Both the position numbers and the translations under genes were made by a program. Below, one piece after another: positions 41,023 to 51,853 of a stretch of DNA of 64,000 bases. Origin of the DNA: Entoloma clypeatum (Eukaryota; Basidiomycota; Agaricomycetes; Agaricales; Entolomataceae). Each line of letters starts with the position of its first letter. Within the stretch, counting starts at the first letter, position 1. Location of the stretch: contig OY751485.1 in assembly GCA_963565915.1 (NCBI GenBank), positions 4,898,001 through 4,962,000 on the forward strand, in the 5' to 3' direction. The notes under the pieces are model-generated. The model saw only the letters and a program-made list of their open reading frames with translations. It did no database searches and was not told the DNA's origin.

Positions 41023-42932
41023 ATGTTCACTTCTCTTGTCTTCTTATCTGCCGTCTTCGGTGGTGCAGCTCAAGCATGCACCGGTACCATCAAGTCCCTG
41101 GCTGGTGCGTTGCATCCTACCCATTTTCTGTAGTGAAATATCCTTGTGATGGTCGCTGCGTACAGATGTACCTGCCGCCGTAAAGTGCACCGTCATCAAC
41201 ATCAACAGGTTCACTGTACCACCCGCGACTGCCTTCAAGCTCAATCTACTGCCGGGAACGATCGTCAACTTGAGTAAGTGTTTTGACAATGGTAAAATAT
41301 TTGTTGTCCAAAATCTTTCGTGATGGCTTTCGTTAGATGGCGACATCTCTTTTGGAGCCAAGGGCTGGGCGGGGCCAATGTTCTCAATCAGGCAAGAATC
41401 TTGCAAGCATGGTATTGTCTCTCGTCGCTCATGTGTCCCCTCTCAGTGGCACTCACATCACATGTGGGTCTGTTGAATTATGACACCGTGACACCTTTTG
41501 AAGCATGGTCAAAGTTAATGGAAATGGCCACAATTTCGATGGTGCAGGACCTTTCTACTGGGTGGGTTGTTTATTTTATTTTTTCTGGTTGCTATCCTAA
41601 GTTATGTTCAGGATGGCAAAGGTCTGAAGGGGAAAGTAAGGAAGCCTCTGATGATGCAGTTTGTTTCCTTCCACCTGTATGCTGATCATCAAATGATTCA
41701 TTTTGCTGCAGAATTCGGATGTCGGGAACTTTCAAGGTACGAAGGAGAATTTCTTCGTAAGGGCTTTGGTTCGTAACGCTGTCGCTCTCTTTGGTAGAAT
41801 GTCAAAGTCCTCAATTCCCCATCGCGTGCGTTTGCCTTGATCAACACCGCTGCTCTCCTTGTAGATAGCGTCACTATCAACAACTGTACGTATGACTTGT
41901 TTGTGGATGATGACGTATATGGGGTAACTCAATATCATCACGTAGCTCTGGGGAACTTGCCGGACTCTAAAAGTGGTGGACAGCCAGCCGGTGAGCTGAT
42001 GAGGGATTTGTATGAAAGTGTCTCTGGACTCACATACGACAAACTTAGGACACAACACTGATGGTTTTGACGTCAGCGCCAACTTCGTCACAATTCAAAA
42101 TAGGTGAGTCCGCCCGCTTTTTCCTGTACAGTCCTGAAAACACGGCTTCCCAGCGTTGTGATGAACCAGGACGATTGCATTGCCATCAATCAAGGTAGTC
42201 ACATTATGTTCAAAAATAACAAGTGCATTGGTGGACACGGAATCTCAGTGGTTAGTGCAGAACGGCTTCTGAAGGTTTGCGAAGCGTCAATGAGTCCTAG
42301 GGCTCCATTGACTCGAGTGCAACTGTCTCCGCCGTCACCATCACTGGCAACACAATCACGAACAGGTAAGAATATATTTACTAGAAGCTGGGGTGATATG
42401 TTATTTTCTCAGCGATCAAGCCCTTCGTATCAAAACGAAGGCCTCTGCCCACGCAAGCACTGTGTCGGGCGTTACCTATTCGGTAGTTCGACGCTTCTTT
42501 CAGAGGTTTTCCTCGTCTCTTATGATCATTATATGATCATTAGGGCAACCGAGCATCTGGTATGCGCAGCTTCGGCGTTATTATCGACCAGAGCTACCCA
42601 TCGACTCTTGGCACTCCAGGAACGGGTGTAAAGATATCTGTGTGTACCAACCTCCGCAGAACTCACGGGACTCCTTCACTGACATATGTCCTTGCCCAGG
42701 GTGTTAACTTTGTCTCACCCGTTAACACTATCACTCTTAACAAAGGCGCAAAGAGCGTTGCCGTTAACTGTGGCCGTGGTGCTTGCACGGGTATGTTATC
42801 AACATATCTTCTGTCCCCGGCCCTTCAAGAACGTTTGCTACAGGCGTTTGGAACTGGTCCTACCTCAAAACGTCCGGGGGAGTGGCGGGTCCTATCAAGA
42901 ATGGCGCTTTGATCAAAGGGTATCATCAGTAG
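41023..42932 (+). pseudogene. endopolygalacturonase copy 1 (GH28), probably broken
   Basis: Same exon plan as the complete copy at 45373-47269: signal peptide [18 protein letters not shown], then NTD, QDD, GHG and RIK motifs and the end WNWSYLKTSGG. Two splice sites differ. Intron 3 starts GC instead of GT (ATCAG then GCAAGA at 41399), a tolerated variant. The donor of intron 4 near 41478 is missing: where copy 2 has T then GTAACA, this copy reads GAAT then TATGAC, and reading on meets TGA. Without that donor the frame closes after about 95 residues. Other exons look conserved, so the loss is recent, or a non-canonical site is used. Confidence 0.7.
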
Positions 42933-43500
42933 ACGGCGTGAAACAGCTTTTTGAATTCGCAAGCTACTTTTTACTGTGTGCTTTTTACAAGTTACATACT
43001 TTTACTAACATTACTTTTTGTACTATTTGCGCTTTACTTTGTACGACAATCACCTTTTTTTTCTTCACTTGGCCCAACGTCGAATAACTTCAATGTCCAT
43101 GCTCGAAGGGGCGACAGGGACAAGGATTATGGTCGATCCCAAATCTTGTTGGCAGGACGAAAGCCACAACGAAGGACTAGAACACAAACGAACTCCAAAT
43201 CGTTACTCTATTTGTCCATCGTCCTCCGTCTATCACCCACGGTCATCATCTTCCCTGCTGCATCGTCAGACCCACCCTCGGGTCTGTGTCCCCTCTGAGA
43301 ATCTGCGTCCACCAGATGGTGGCTCCCGGGCCTGTTTCAAGAGGAAATGCCACAACCGTACATATTCATGGATGTGTCTTTGATATGGGATCGACCATTT
43401 TGTGTGCTCTGTGTTGCTAGCGACGGCGAGCGAGCCCCTCATAAATAGCGAAGCATCGCTTATCTCGGCTCTCGCCTACAACTCGCCTACAACTACCACT
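42933..43500. other. intergenic after PG1
   Basis: No gene recognised. A TATA-like CATAAATAG lies at about 43440, upstream of the weak frame at 43501. Confidence 0.4.
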
Positions 43501-43794
43501 ATGGCCAGCCCAAGCATTGCGTTTGACTCCGAGGACGTCCCTGGCAGCGGACTCCTTCGGTTATACAAGGAAATCATATCGCCACCATTACCTACATACT
43601 TGCCACAGCACAGGAACCCCATAGCGCCACTTCCACTCCAGCCAGTAATCACAAACCATACAAGGAGCACCCTCGGCCCCCTTTTTCCGCTTCCTCTCGA
43701 CACTGTGGCTGTGCTTCCGATCTACAGTACTCGTCGCCTTCTCACACCAACCAGAGGGCTGGGGATGCTGGGGATGCTTGTGGTGCGATGTTGA
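43501..43794 (+). CDS. small hypothetical protein, weak
   Basis: 97 aa from ATG 43501 (MASPSIAFDSEDVPGSG), Pro/Leu-rich, with a TATA-like box about 60 bp upstream and a CTACAACTACCACT leader typical of fungal 5' UTRs. No domain recognised. It could be the first exon of something larger or chance. Confidence 0.25.
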   Translation: MASPSIAFDSEDVPGSGLLRLYKEIISPPLPTYLPQHRNPIAPLPLQPVITNHTRSTLGPLFPLPLDTVAVLPIYSTRRLLTPTRGLGMLGMLVVRC

Positions 43795-45372
43795 CCAAAG
43801 ATTAAGGGAAAATACTGGGGACGAACGCATCTACTGGGGGTCCCCAATGATTTGCCACACGACTAAAGATAGGAGGTGTGTCATGGGCATGGTCAACACC
43901 TTCGTTCTGGCTAAAAGGACGTTAGCTTCCGACTGACTGCGTTGAGATTACGAGTGCTAAAGCTTTCACGGGATAAGAAGCAGGGTGAATGCGAGGCTGC
44001 GGCGTTGGATGATTGACGACGGTCGTGGAACACAGGTGCCGAGATGTTGTCAGGAAGTAAGCAACGAGTTATTCCACATATTCCTGCCCTCGTTTTTCCG
44101 CCCAGCAGACAGGCACAGGAGCGAAGCATCGGCGCCGCCCCCGTCGGTTTGGACTCCCGCCACTCTAAAACATTTTGGGAAGAACAGTATGGACGCAGGG
44201 GCTGGGAGTGATGATTGAATATTCGGCGTCCGAGAGAAAAATAAAGGTCCAAACAAGGTCTAATAGGTCATAACCACACGAATGAGGCTTTCATCAAGTG
44301 CGCGTTTGAAGTATCGACCCAAGCATCAAGGGCTTTCATGGTCCCAAGACCGTAATCAATCCAAAACCCAAGTAACGCAAGGCCTTCGCTTGGAGATGAC
44401 TTCAGGGTCTTTATGGCAACAAATCAGCCCACGATAGAAATTTAAGAAGAGACACATTTGCATCACCATACAATTGTACAACCGGACGCAAGGAGTCCCC
44501 TTGGGTACTACCGCTTACGTTTGGGGTCCTGGGCCGTCGGTAGGCAACAAGTACAGCAGCACTAGATTCCGCTCACCAACCGCCTAATTATGCCAGTGCA
44601 AAAGCATTACCGAGTCTTCGCCCTGCCCCGATACTCTTGCGAAAATGAATTTGCGCAACCCTCTGTGAAACAAGATTGCCCCAAAAATCACAGCCGCGCG
44701 TCGCAAGGCCGCGAAAACCCCACGCTTCCACATCCAACCCTGTCAGATGCGCTATCATTCAACGGCTTTCGTGAATATGCCTCTTGGGGTCGAAAGCATC
44801 ACTGCTAGTGGATGATGAACTTTCTGTCAGTTCGAGGGGTTTCTACGGCATAACTTTGTGAATCTCAACCGTTCTCAACTTGAAGGCCTTTGGAACCCGG
44901 GCGGAAAACGGGCTTCTGGCTGGTTGACCGAATCTTCGATCTTTGATGGTTGTTCATCCACCCCCGAACACATTCGATGTTGCACGCAACACCTCGGCTC
45001 ATTCATGCTACAGCAGACATTCTTTTGTTGATGCCCTGCTGCCACATCGCGATTGGAAGGCACCGGCTCCGTGAGAAATCGCTCGGCTCACCTTGTGCCT
45101 GAGCATTCAAGACGTGGATAAGCAGCCAGGAATTGCCTGGTGGCGGCCGAGATGCAACTCCTGCATCCCCTAATCTTCTTGATTTCGACATCCCATAGAG
45201 ACGCTGAGGTAACTTCTGTGCGTGATCAAGGAATACAAAACTCATCCACTCCTCGCTATTTTTTATGTGCTTCTGTGAATGCAATTCTGTGTCCTCCGTC
45301 TGGCCACCGCTACCACATATAAGACTTGCCAAGATAAAGGAACAAAACCCGAGCGCTACCTGAGCGCCCACG
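43795..45372. other. intergenic between the PG copies
   Basis: Holds the duplicate (43911-44250) of the block at 40400-40600, and about 830 bp extra compared with the first copy. No gene recognised. The last 170 bp resemble the PG1 promoter; CCACATATAAGACTT at about 45310 supplies a TATA-like box. Confidence 0.45.
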
Positions 45373-47269
45373 ATGTTCACTTCTCTTGTCTTCCTACTAT
45401 CTGCCGTCTTCGGTGGTGCAGCTCTAGCATGCACCGGTACCATCAAGTCCCTGGCTGGTGCGTTGCATCCTACTCATTTCCTATAGTGAAATATCCTTAT
45501 GATGGTCGTTGCGCACAGATGTGCCTGCCGCCGTGAAGTGCACCGTCATCAACATCGGCAGCTTCGCTGTACCACCTGCAACAACCTTCAAGCTCAATCT
45601 ATTGCCAGGAACGATCGTCAACTTGAGTAAGTGTTTTGATTGTGGTAGAGTAATTGATTCTCTATGGTCTCCACGGTGGATCTCGTTAGATGGTGACATC
45701 TCCTTTGGAACCAAGGGCTGGGCGGGGCCGATGTTCTCAATCAGGTGGGAATCTCGCAAGCATGGAACCGAAAGGTTTTCTGTCGCTCATGTTTTTCCCT
45801 GTCAGTGGCACTCGTATCACATGTGGGTCCATTGTATGTAACACCTGCCATGACACTTTTGAACCATGGTCAAAGTCAACGGAAATGGCCACAAATTCGA
45901 TGGTGCAGGAACTTTCTACTGGGTGGGTTTTTTTTCTCTTTCGGCTGCTGTCCTAAGTTATTACCAGGATGGCAAAGGCACAAGTGGGGCAGTAGCGAAG
46001 CCGCTAATGATGCAGTTTGTTTCCTTCCACCTGTATGCATTAAATGATCCATTGTCACTGTAGAATTCGAATGTCCGGAACTTTCAAGGTACGCAAGAGA
46101 CTTTGTTCATATGGGCTTCTTGTGACGGAATCGCTCTATTTGGTAGAATGTCAAAGTCCTCAATTCCCCTGCGCATGCATTCGCCTTGATCAACACTGCT
46201 GCTCTCCTTGTAGACAGTGTTACTATTGACAACTGTATGTGTCGACTTATATGTGGATGACTTACACGAGTTCACTCGATGTTGCCACGTAGCTCTGGGG
46301 GACAAGCCGAATTCCAAGAGTGGTGGACAGCCAGCTGGTGAGCTTAATAATGGCTTGTATGAAATATACATGTAACGAACGTAGGGTGCAACACTGATGG
46401 TTTTGACATCAGCACGAACTTCGTTACAATTCAAAACAGGTGAGTCCGCCCGCTTTTTCCTGTACGGTCTTGCAAACACGGCTTCCCAGCGTTGTGATGA
46501 ACCAGGACGATTGCATTGCCATCAATCAAGGTAGTCACATTACGTTCAAAAACAACAAGTGCATTGGTGGACACGGAATCTCAGTGGTTAGTGCGGAACG
46601 GCTTCTGAAGGTTTGCGAAGCGTCAATGAGTCCTAGGGCTCCATTGACTCGAGTGCAACTGTCTCCGCCGTCACCATCACTGGCAACACAATCACGAACA
46701 GGTAAGAATATATCCACTAGAAGCTGGGGTGATATACACCTGTCTTAGCGATCAAGCTTTTCGTATCAAGACGAAGGCCTCTGCCCGCGGAAGTACTGTT
46801 TCGGGCATCACGTATTCGGTAACTCGGCTCTTCTGTCACAGGTTTTCCTCATCTCTTACTTATGAGCCTTTGCACGATTATTAGGGCAACCGAGCATCTG
46901 GTATTCGTAGCTTTGGTGTTATCATCGACCAGAGCTACCCATCGACTCTTGGCAATCCGGGAACAGGCGTCAAGATCTCTGTGCGTACCACCCTCCGCAG
47001 AATCCCACGCAGGGACTCCTTCGCTAACATATGCGCTTGCCCAGGGTGTCAACTTTGTCTCACCCGTTAACACTATCACTCTTAACAAAGGCGCAAAGAG
47101 CGTTGCCGTCAACTGTGGCCGCGGCGCTTGCACAGGTGCGGTGTGGTCATCTATCTGTCCTCCGAGTCTTACGAGCACAGGCACTTGGAACTGGTCCAAC
47201 CTTAAAACGTCTGGGGGAGTGCCAGGTTCCATCAAGAACAGCGGTGCAATCACAGGATACCATCAGTAG
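45373..47269 (+). CDS. secreted endopolygalacturonase (GH28), 16 exons
   Basis: Hydrolyses alpha-1,4-galacturonan of plant pectin outside the cell. Sixteen exons with GT-AG junctions give 364 aa without a break; exon ends are 45457, 45626, 45744, 45837, 45922, 46014, 46088, 46234, 46337, 46439, 46586, 46701, 46818, 46980, 47135 and 47269. Signal peptide about 1-19 ([19 protein letters not shown]). GH28 catalytic marks: N180-T181-D182, Q201-D202-D203, G223-H224-G225 and R255-I256-K257. The residue before NTD is Cys179, where copy 1 has His. Length matches fungal endo-PGs. The 15 introns in 1.9 kb are very dense. It lies in a tandem duplication with the broken copy 1. Presence of PG suggests a plant-associated or plant-decaying fungus. 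Confidence 0.95.
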
Positions 47270-47765
47270 ACGCGAAACAAGCTACTTTTACCATATACTT
47301 TTATCAATGACTATTACTGTCCACTTCTACTATTTACTTTACTGTTTACTTTGTACTGGTTCTGTATCTCAGCAAGCATTATGTTCCCAATCTCTGCCGA
47401 CCTAACGGCTAGCCCTAAGAACTTGCTCGAGATCGTAATTCGCCGTCGTCCCTCCCAAGATGCCTCCACACCTTGTCCACATCTGTTTCCACCGGACTAC
47501 TAGTCATCACACCGAGTACAAGGCGAGTGGAGATATTTGATAAGTAGTCCAAGTATAGTGATTATGAAAGTCGAGCTATAGGATATTTGATGGCGATGAT
47601 AAATCTGAGGTTCTGTCGTCCACCGCATTCAAGTTGGGATGGGATAAAGCAAACGGCGGTTTGTCGTTAGGATGAGCCACACAAGCCGTGAGCCGTTGAA
47701 TAGAACATGGCTTACCTCGTAGTAATTATCCCTGGCCAATACAGGAATTTTGATCATAAGTAATA
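47270..47765. other. convergent intergenic region, PG2 and APH-like gene
   Basis: Both genes end here. No coding frame of note. T-rich text just after the PG2 stop may serve as 3' UTR. Confidence 0.5.
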
Positions 47766-49206
47766 TTATTTAGTACCTTCGACCACTGTGACGACGCTAT
47801 CGTCAGGGAACCCTACACCAGGGTTCATTTTTGCCCACGATAACCTGCTATCCACCCAAGATTCGCAGGTCTCGTCGGCCCAGACACCAATCTGGAATGC
47901 AAGCCGATCTACCAGCAATCGAAAAGGACGCCCCTTGGTATATGCCAGACGCCATTCTCCACTGCGATCAAGATGGCTTATAACCTCGAGAAAGTGCGTG
48001 TGTAATGCCCCCCTCATCTCTTTGGGAAAACCCATAGCGGCCGACTCCTCTAATTCCGAGGGTAAAATCCAGCGGGGTACCGTAGCACAATCCCACAAAG
48101 GAGCAACAGTTGTGCCCTCGAAATCGATGAGGGCGATGATTTTTCCAGATTCCTTGTCGATCTAAGGCAGACAGTAACTGTAGATTCCCAAAACCGAAAG
48201 AGTATGTGATCCTACCATAATATTGGAAAGCCGAAAATCATCGAGCTTTAGCGAGAAACATGTTGCTGCACCTTCATAGACGGGCGTGTCGCCGGGATAT
48301 ATTGCGCAAAGCTCCCCCACTTTCTCCAGAACTCGTTGACCTCGTTCTAGACGCTCGCGGTTTCCATCGAGTTCAGAAAGTAGAGTCGAAGGATCCCGAG
48401 ATAAGATATATAATTCCGCCGCAATCCAACTCGAAAGATAATCCGAGACTGTGCCAAATGGACCTCGGAAGGAACTCAAAGATGATAACAGGGAGGCGTT
48501 ATCGATACGAACGAAACCATCCAGGGCGCGATAAAACGGAGTAGAGATAATTGGACCAACAAAGAATTTGCCGGACGTAGAGGGTCGATAAAGAGAACCA
48601 CCTTGTTCGAAGCGGTGTGAAAACATCTCGTGAGAGTACATTGCAGCTTCCGCGATGAGTCGCTTTACTGAATTAAGGGAAAGGGAATCCAGGACGGAAT
48701 CGGCGGGTACTCCAGACACCTTGCACATTGCGACAACATCAACGACAGGATCAAATTCTAACGGAAGATATGTACTCGACCCCAGCGGGATTGGAAGCAT
48801 CTGAATTCCATGAATATACTCGAGGGACGGGCACGCATGTATGCAATGCCAAGTATTGAAGTGTGGCGACCTAGTAGACTTGCGACATCATGACTGAACG
48901 GTGAGTGGCGGCTAAAAGATAATTACCTCAGACTCGAGTTTGTCCTTTGGAAACGCGGGACTGGCAACGCGGACGACAGCCTCAACAGTATCATCGTGCA
49001 CGACGTCGTAGACCTTCTGAAGGTTCAACATATGTTATGATTGAGTTGGATTCTCTTACTTTGTGAAAACCACCTTGTGCTAGCTTCACAAGTTGGCACG
49101 GTGTCTGGAAGTAATCTGTCACTGCTGCAGTCAACAGGGACAGACTGAACGAATCGCTTTCTCCTTCGCCGTCATACCAAAATATTGATTCGGTATCGTT
49201 CGTCAT
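47766..49206 (-). CDS. APH-family (aminoglycoside phosphotransferase-like) protein
   Basis: Start MTNDTESIFWYDGEG (ATG 49206), then QLVKLAQGGFHK, an intron (49059-49017), KVYDVVHDDTVEAVVRVASP, a further intron, EVATLQYLALH with VPVPRVYSWNSDASNPAG, the middle part (MCKVSGVPADSVLDSL), a catalytic-loop segment LKLDDFRLSNIMV, an intron, and IALIDFEGTTVAPLWDCATV to the stop at 47766. This is the layout of fungal protein-kinase-like APH proteins. The usual HxD in the loop reads L-D-D, so the His is missing. One junction near 48720-48790 does not join cleanly (NPAG to MCKVSG); either a weak-donor intron or a frameshift lies there. Substrate unknown. Confidence 0.72.
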
Positions 49207-49587
49207 GGTTAGCTAGTCCCCCGTAGGCAGACTCTAGTATGTATACAACTGATGACAATCGTACGTTTTGACTCCGATGGACGTCCATGAGATTTGTGGA
49301 GTCTCACCATGTCCATTGAACGAACGCTAAAGACCTGGCGAGAGACTGGAGACAAAAGCCTTTATTACAGGGAAGGCCAAAAAACTTTCTTCACAGTGTG
49401 TCCAACCCTTATCGAGCGCAACCCCTTGACGATCTTCAAGTTGTGGTCATGAGGTGAGGTACATCCAGAGGTACAGTCGTCGCCTTGGTCATGGGCGGTG
49501 AGCGATTCCTTTTTACTTCCCTCGCCCTGCAAGGCTGCTTGGAAGCAAAGTTGCCCCTTTTCCAACCCCTTTCCACCGACTCTCAAT
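49207..49587. promoter_or_regulatory. divergent promoter region, APH-like gene and P-loop gene
   Basis: 381 bp between the two start codons. No clear TATA box. The frame of the P-loop gene is open back to 49498 but the first ATG in a good place is 49588. Confidence 0.4.
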
Positions 49588-51547
49588 ATGCAGCCTGAGA
49601 CAGGTTACCCGCCGAGTCCCGAACCAGAGGAGATAGCAGATGCAAACACGAATGCCGATAATTGGGCATGGCAGCCTTCTCATTCTCGAATTGGATGGAC
49701 GAAGGCCAGTCCCAAGTGGAAGAACTTCAGTACTGCATGGTGGGGAAAAGGCGAGAAGGAGATTGGCAGCACCTTGTCTCTCTCGCACTTTTTGGTGGAA
49801 TCTGCAAGCTCGGTTCTTATCCGCAAGTGTTATGTGGACATGTTCGACCATGTCTGGGCCTACGCGTTGAATTTCAAGGGTAGGAAGGGAATCATTCTCA
49901 CTGGTCAACCTGGCATTGGTGCGTATCATCACATCTTCGTTGTTTCAAATTCAGGACAATGGACGTCAAAAGGCAAAACTCTGTTCCAACCCTACCTTCT
50001 TGTTCGCCTTCTTCAACGCAATCAGGTCGTACTCTTCTCGCTGGATGGCAGGGAGGTCTACCTATTCTACTTTGGCGAAGTCTATACTGCGATCGCTGGT
50101 CCGGGGCTAAAACTTCCTGAGGCCAAGGCATCGTCTTCCCCCGTCTTCCTCTGGTCATTGTTTGATGTGGAATTGCAAATGGAACCAGAAAGTGTTCTGA
50201 CCAAATCACCGTGCTTCCCTTTGCAGACGACCTCTCCCGATTCATCTCGCTACAAAACATGGTCGAAGAAAAAGTGGCCTATGTTTATGGGCTTTCCGTT
50301 ATGGACCCGCGAAGAGCTCGTGCAAGGGTAGGTCTATACTTGGCAGCATCGTGTTCCGACAATGTCTGAGCATGTATTTTCCAGGTTGAAGCTTCAAACC
50401 GGACTTGCCCACCTGCTCCCGGCGCTGAAGTTATTTTGAGAGGGCAAGAGGGACAATGAGTGTCTTCGCTTTTTCCCAGACACACGCGCACTCCTCGAGG
50501 ATCGCTTCAAAGAAGAGCTGGAGGTGCAGGTCGAGGACACACTCGAGTACCTTCTAGATGTTGCAATCGAGCGTTTCGGCTATGCTGCTGGGGATGTGTA
50601 CTCTGGGATCTTCGATTTTTACGAGCAAACCAGATGCCACGATCTAAGTAATATGTCTATTACAGATCTCCAAAACCTTGCGTTCTCTCTTAACGTAAGG
50701 ATTGGTCCTCAGAATCCTGTGCGTGTCATCGTATCCTCGCTCTGATCCCGGTTGCCCATGAAGATTATCGGGGGGACTGGGAGGTCACTTTCAAGTCAGG
50801 GTGGATCGCAAAACATTTCATGGATATGCTGGCTGCCAAGGACGAACATGAAATTCGGCGACATATATCCCTTTTCAAGAGCAACACAGCGACGAACAGC
50901 ATGGCCGGGGATTTTTTCGAGCCGCTCGCTCATCGGATGCTAGCGAGCACCAATACTGGAGATTTTTGGCCCCTCAAAGTGATGAGGTCCTCTAGGAACA
51001 CTAACAACCCGACAGTCTTCCTCGATCCTTCTCCCACACCGGCACAGGTGCAATTTGCCATGGTTGAACGCCCCATCCACAGATTCCACGATCTTCCCCA
51101 ACATCTTCTAAGCGGTACTTACTACTGGCCTTACGCGACCCATCATGCCTTGTTTGGTGCATTCACCGTCGAAATCGAAGAGAACTCAGCCGTGTTGTGG
51201 ATCCTCCAGACGACGATGTCCCGTGCACATCAGGGTCCAGGGAAAGGCTATCGGAACGTCCCGGCATAATACAGAAGCTGAAGACGCAAATGCGCGACCA
51301 ACCGCCTCCAGGGAAGGCTCAGAAGGCAGTCGGTGGGGGCAGCGCATCTGCGCCGTCTGTACAAGTACGATATATTTTAGTTGTCCCGCATGTCGAAGGT
51401 GGCGGTGGGGGGCTAAAATGGACCTTTCCCCATGGATGGAACGACTCGTGCATAAAGGATGATCTTCGTGGTGAGACTTATTTTTTGGAGGTCCCTCTCA
51501 ATGTGCGTCCTACTATCCTTGCAATGCACTGCGACACCCCTGACTGA
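49588..51547 (+). CDS. P-loop NTPase of a large Agaricomycete family
   Basis: From MQPETGYPPSPEPEE. A central KGRKGIILTGQPGIGK is created when intron 49919-49972 is removed; the Walker A is then GQPGIGKT, followed by LLVRLLQRNQVVLFSLDG. Later parts read PLWTREELVQG, VEDTLEYLLDVAIERFGYAA, ITDLQNLAFSLN, WEVTFKSGWIAKHF, SNTATNSMAGDFFEPLAHRM and the end YILVVPHVEGGGGG. I infer a relation to the P-loop proteins (RHS/Crinkler-like) expanded in Agaricomycetes; this is from memory of layout, not a search. Several junctions after 50385 remain uncertain, and TGA codons at 50436-50438 and 50743-50745 must fall in introns or the gene is damaged. Confidence 0.6.
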
Positions 51548-51853
51548 ATGCCCCCCAGGATCCTGCTAATCTGCAACATTAAATATCTATCCAAAGTCCT
51601 AAATTGTTTAAAGTTTATACTCAGGGAGTCTTAGTCTTGTATACTTACAATTGGGATTACAAGGTATAGCGAAGTGTCATCATGTCGGACGTGAAAAAGT
51701 ACATACAACAACACCCATCCAGGAAAAAGAAATCCTTCAAACGAAGAACAAAAAAGATAAAAAAGAAACAACCACAAAAACAAACGCATCAAACAAATGG
51801 GAAAAAGTAATTGTATATAAAAAAAACATAACAGGCCGGAAAAAAACTCAAAC
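51548..51853. other. convergent intergenic region
   Basis: A-rich on the plus strand (51720-51845), no gene. Likely the 3' UTR of both neighbours. Confidence 0.5.

Noticed and set aside
41837..42061. Separate small genes within the polygalacturonase copies
   Set aside because: All such frames are exons read through introns of the GH28 gene.
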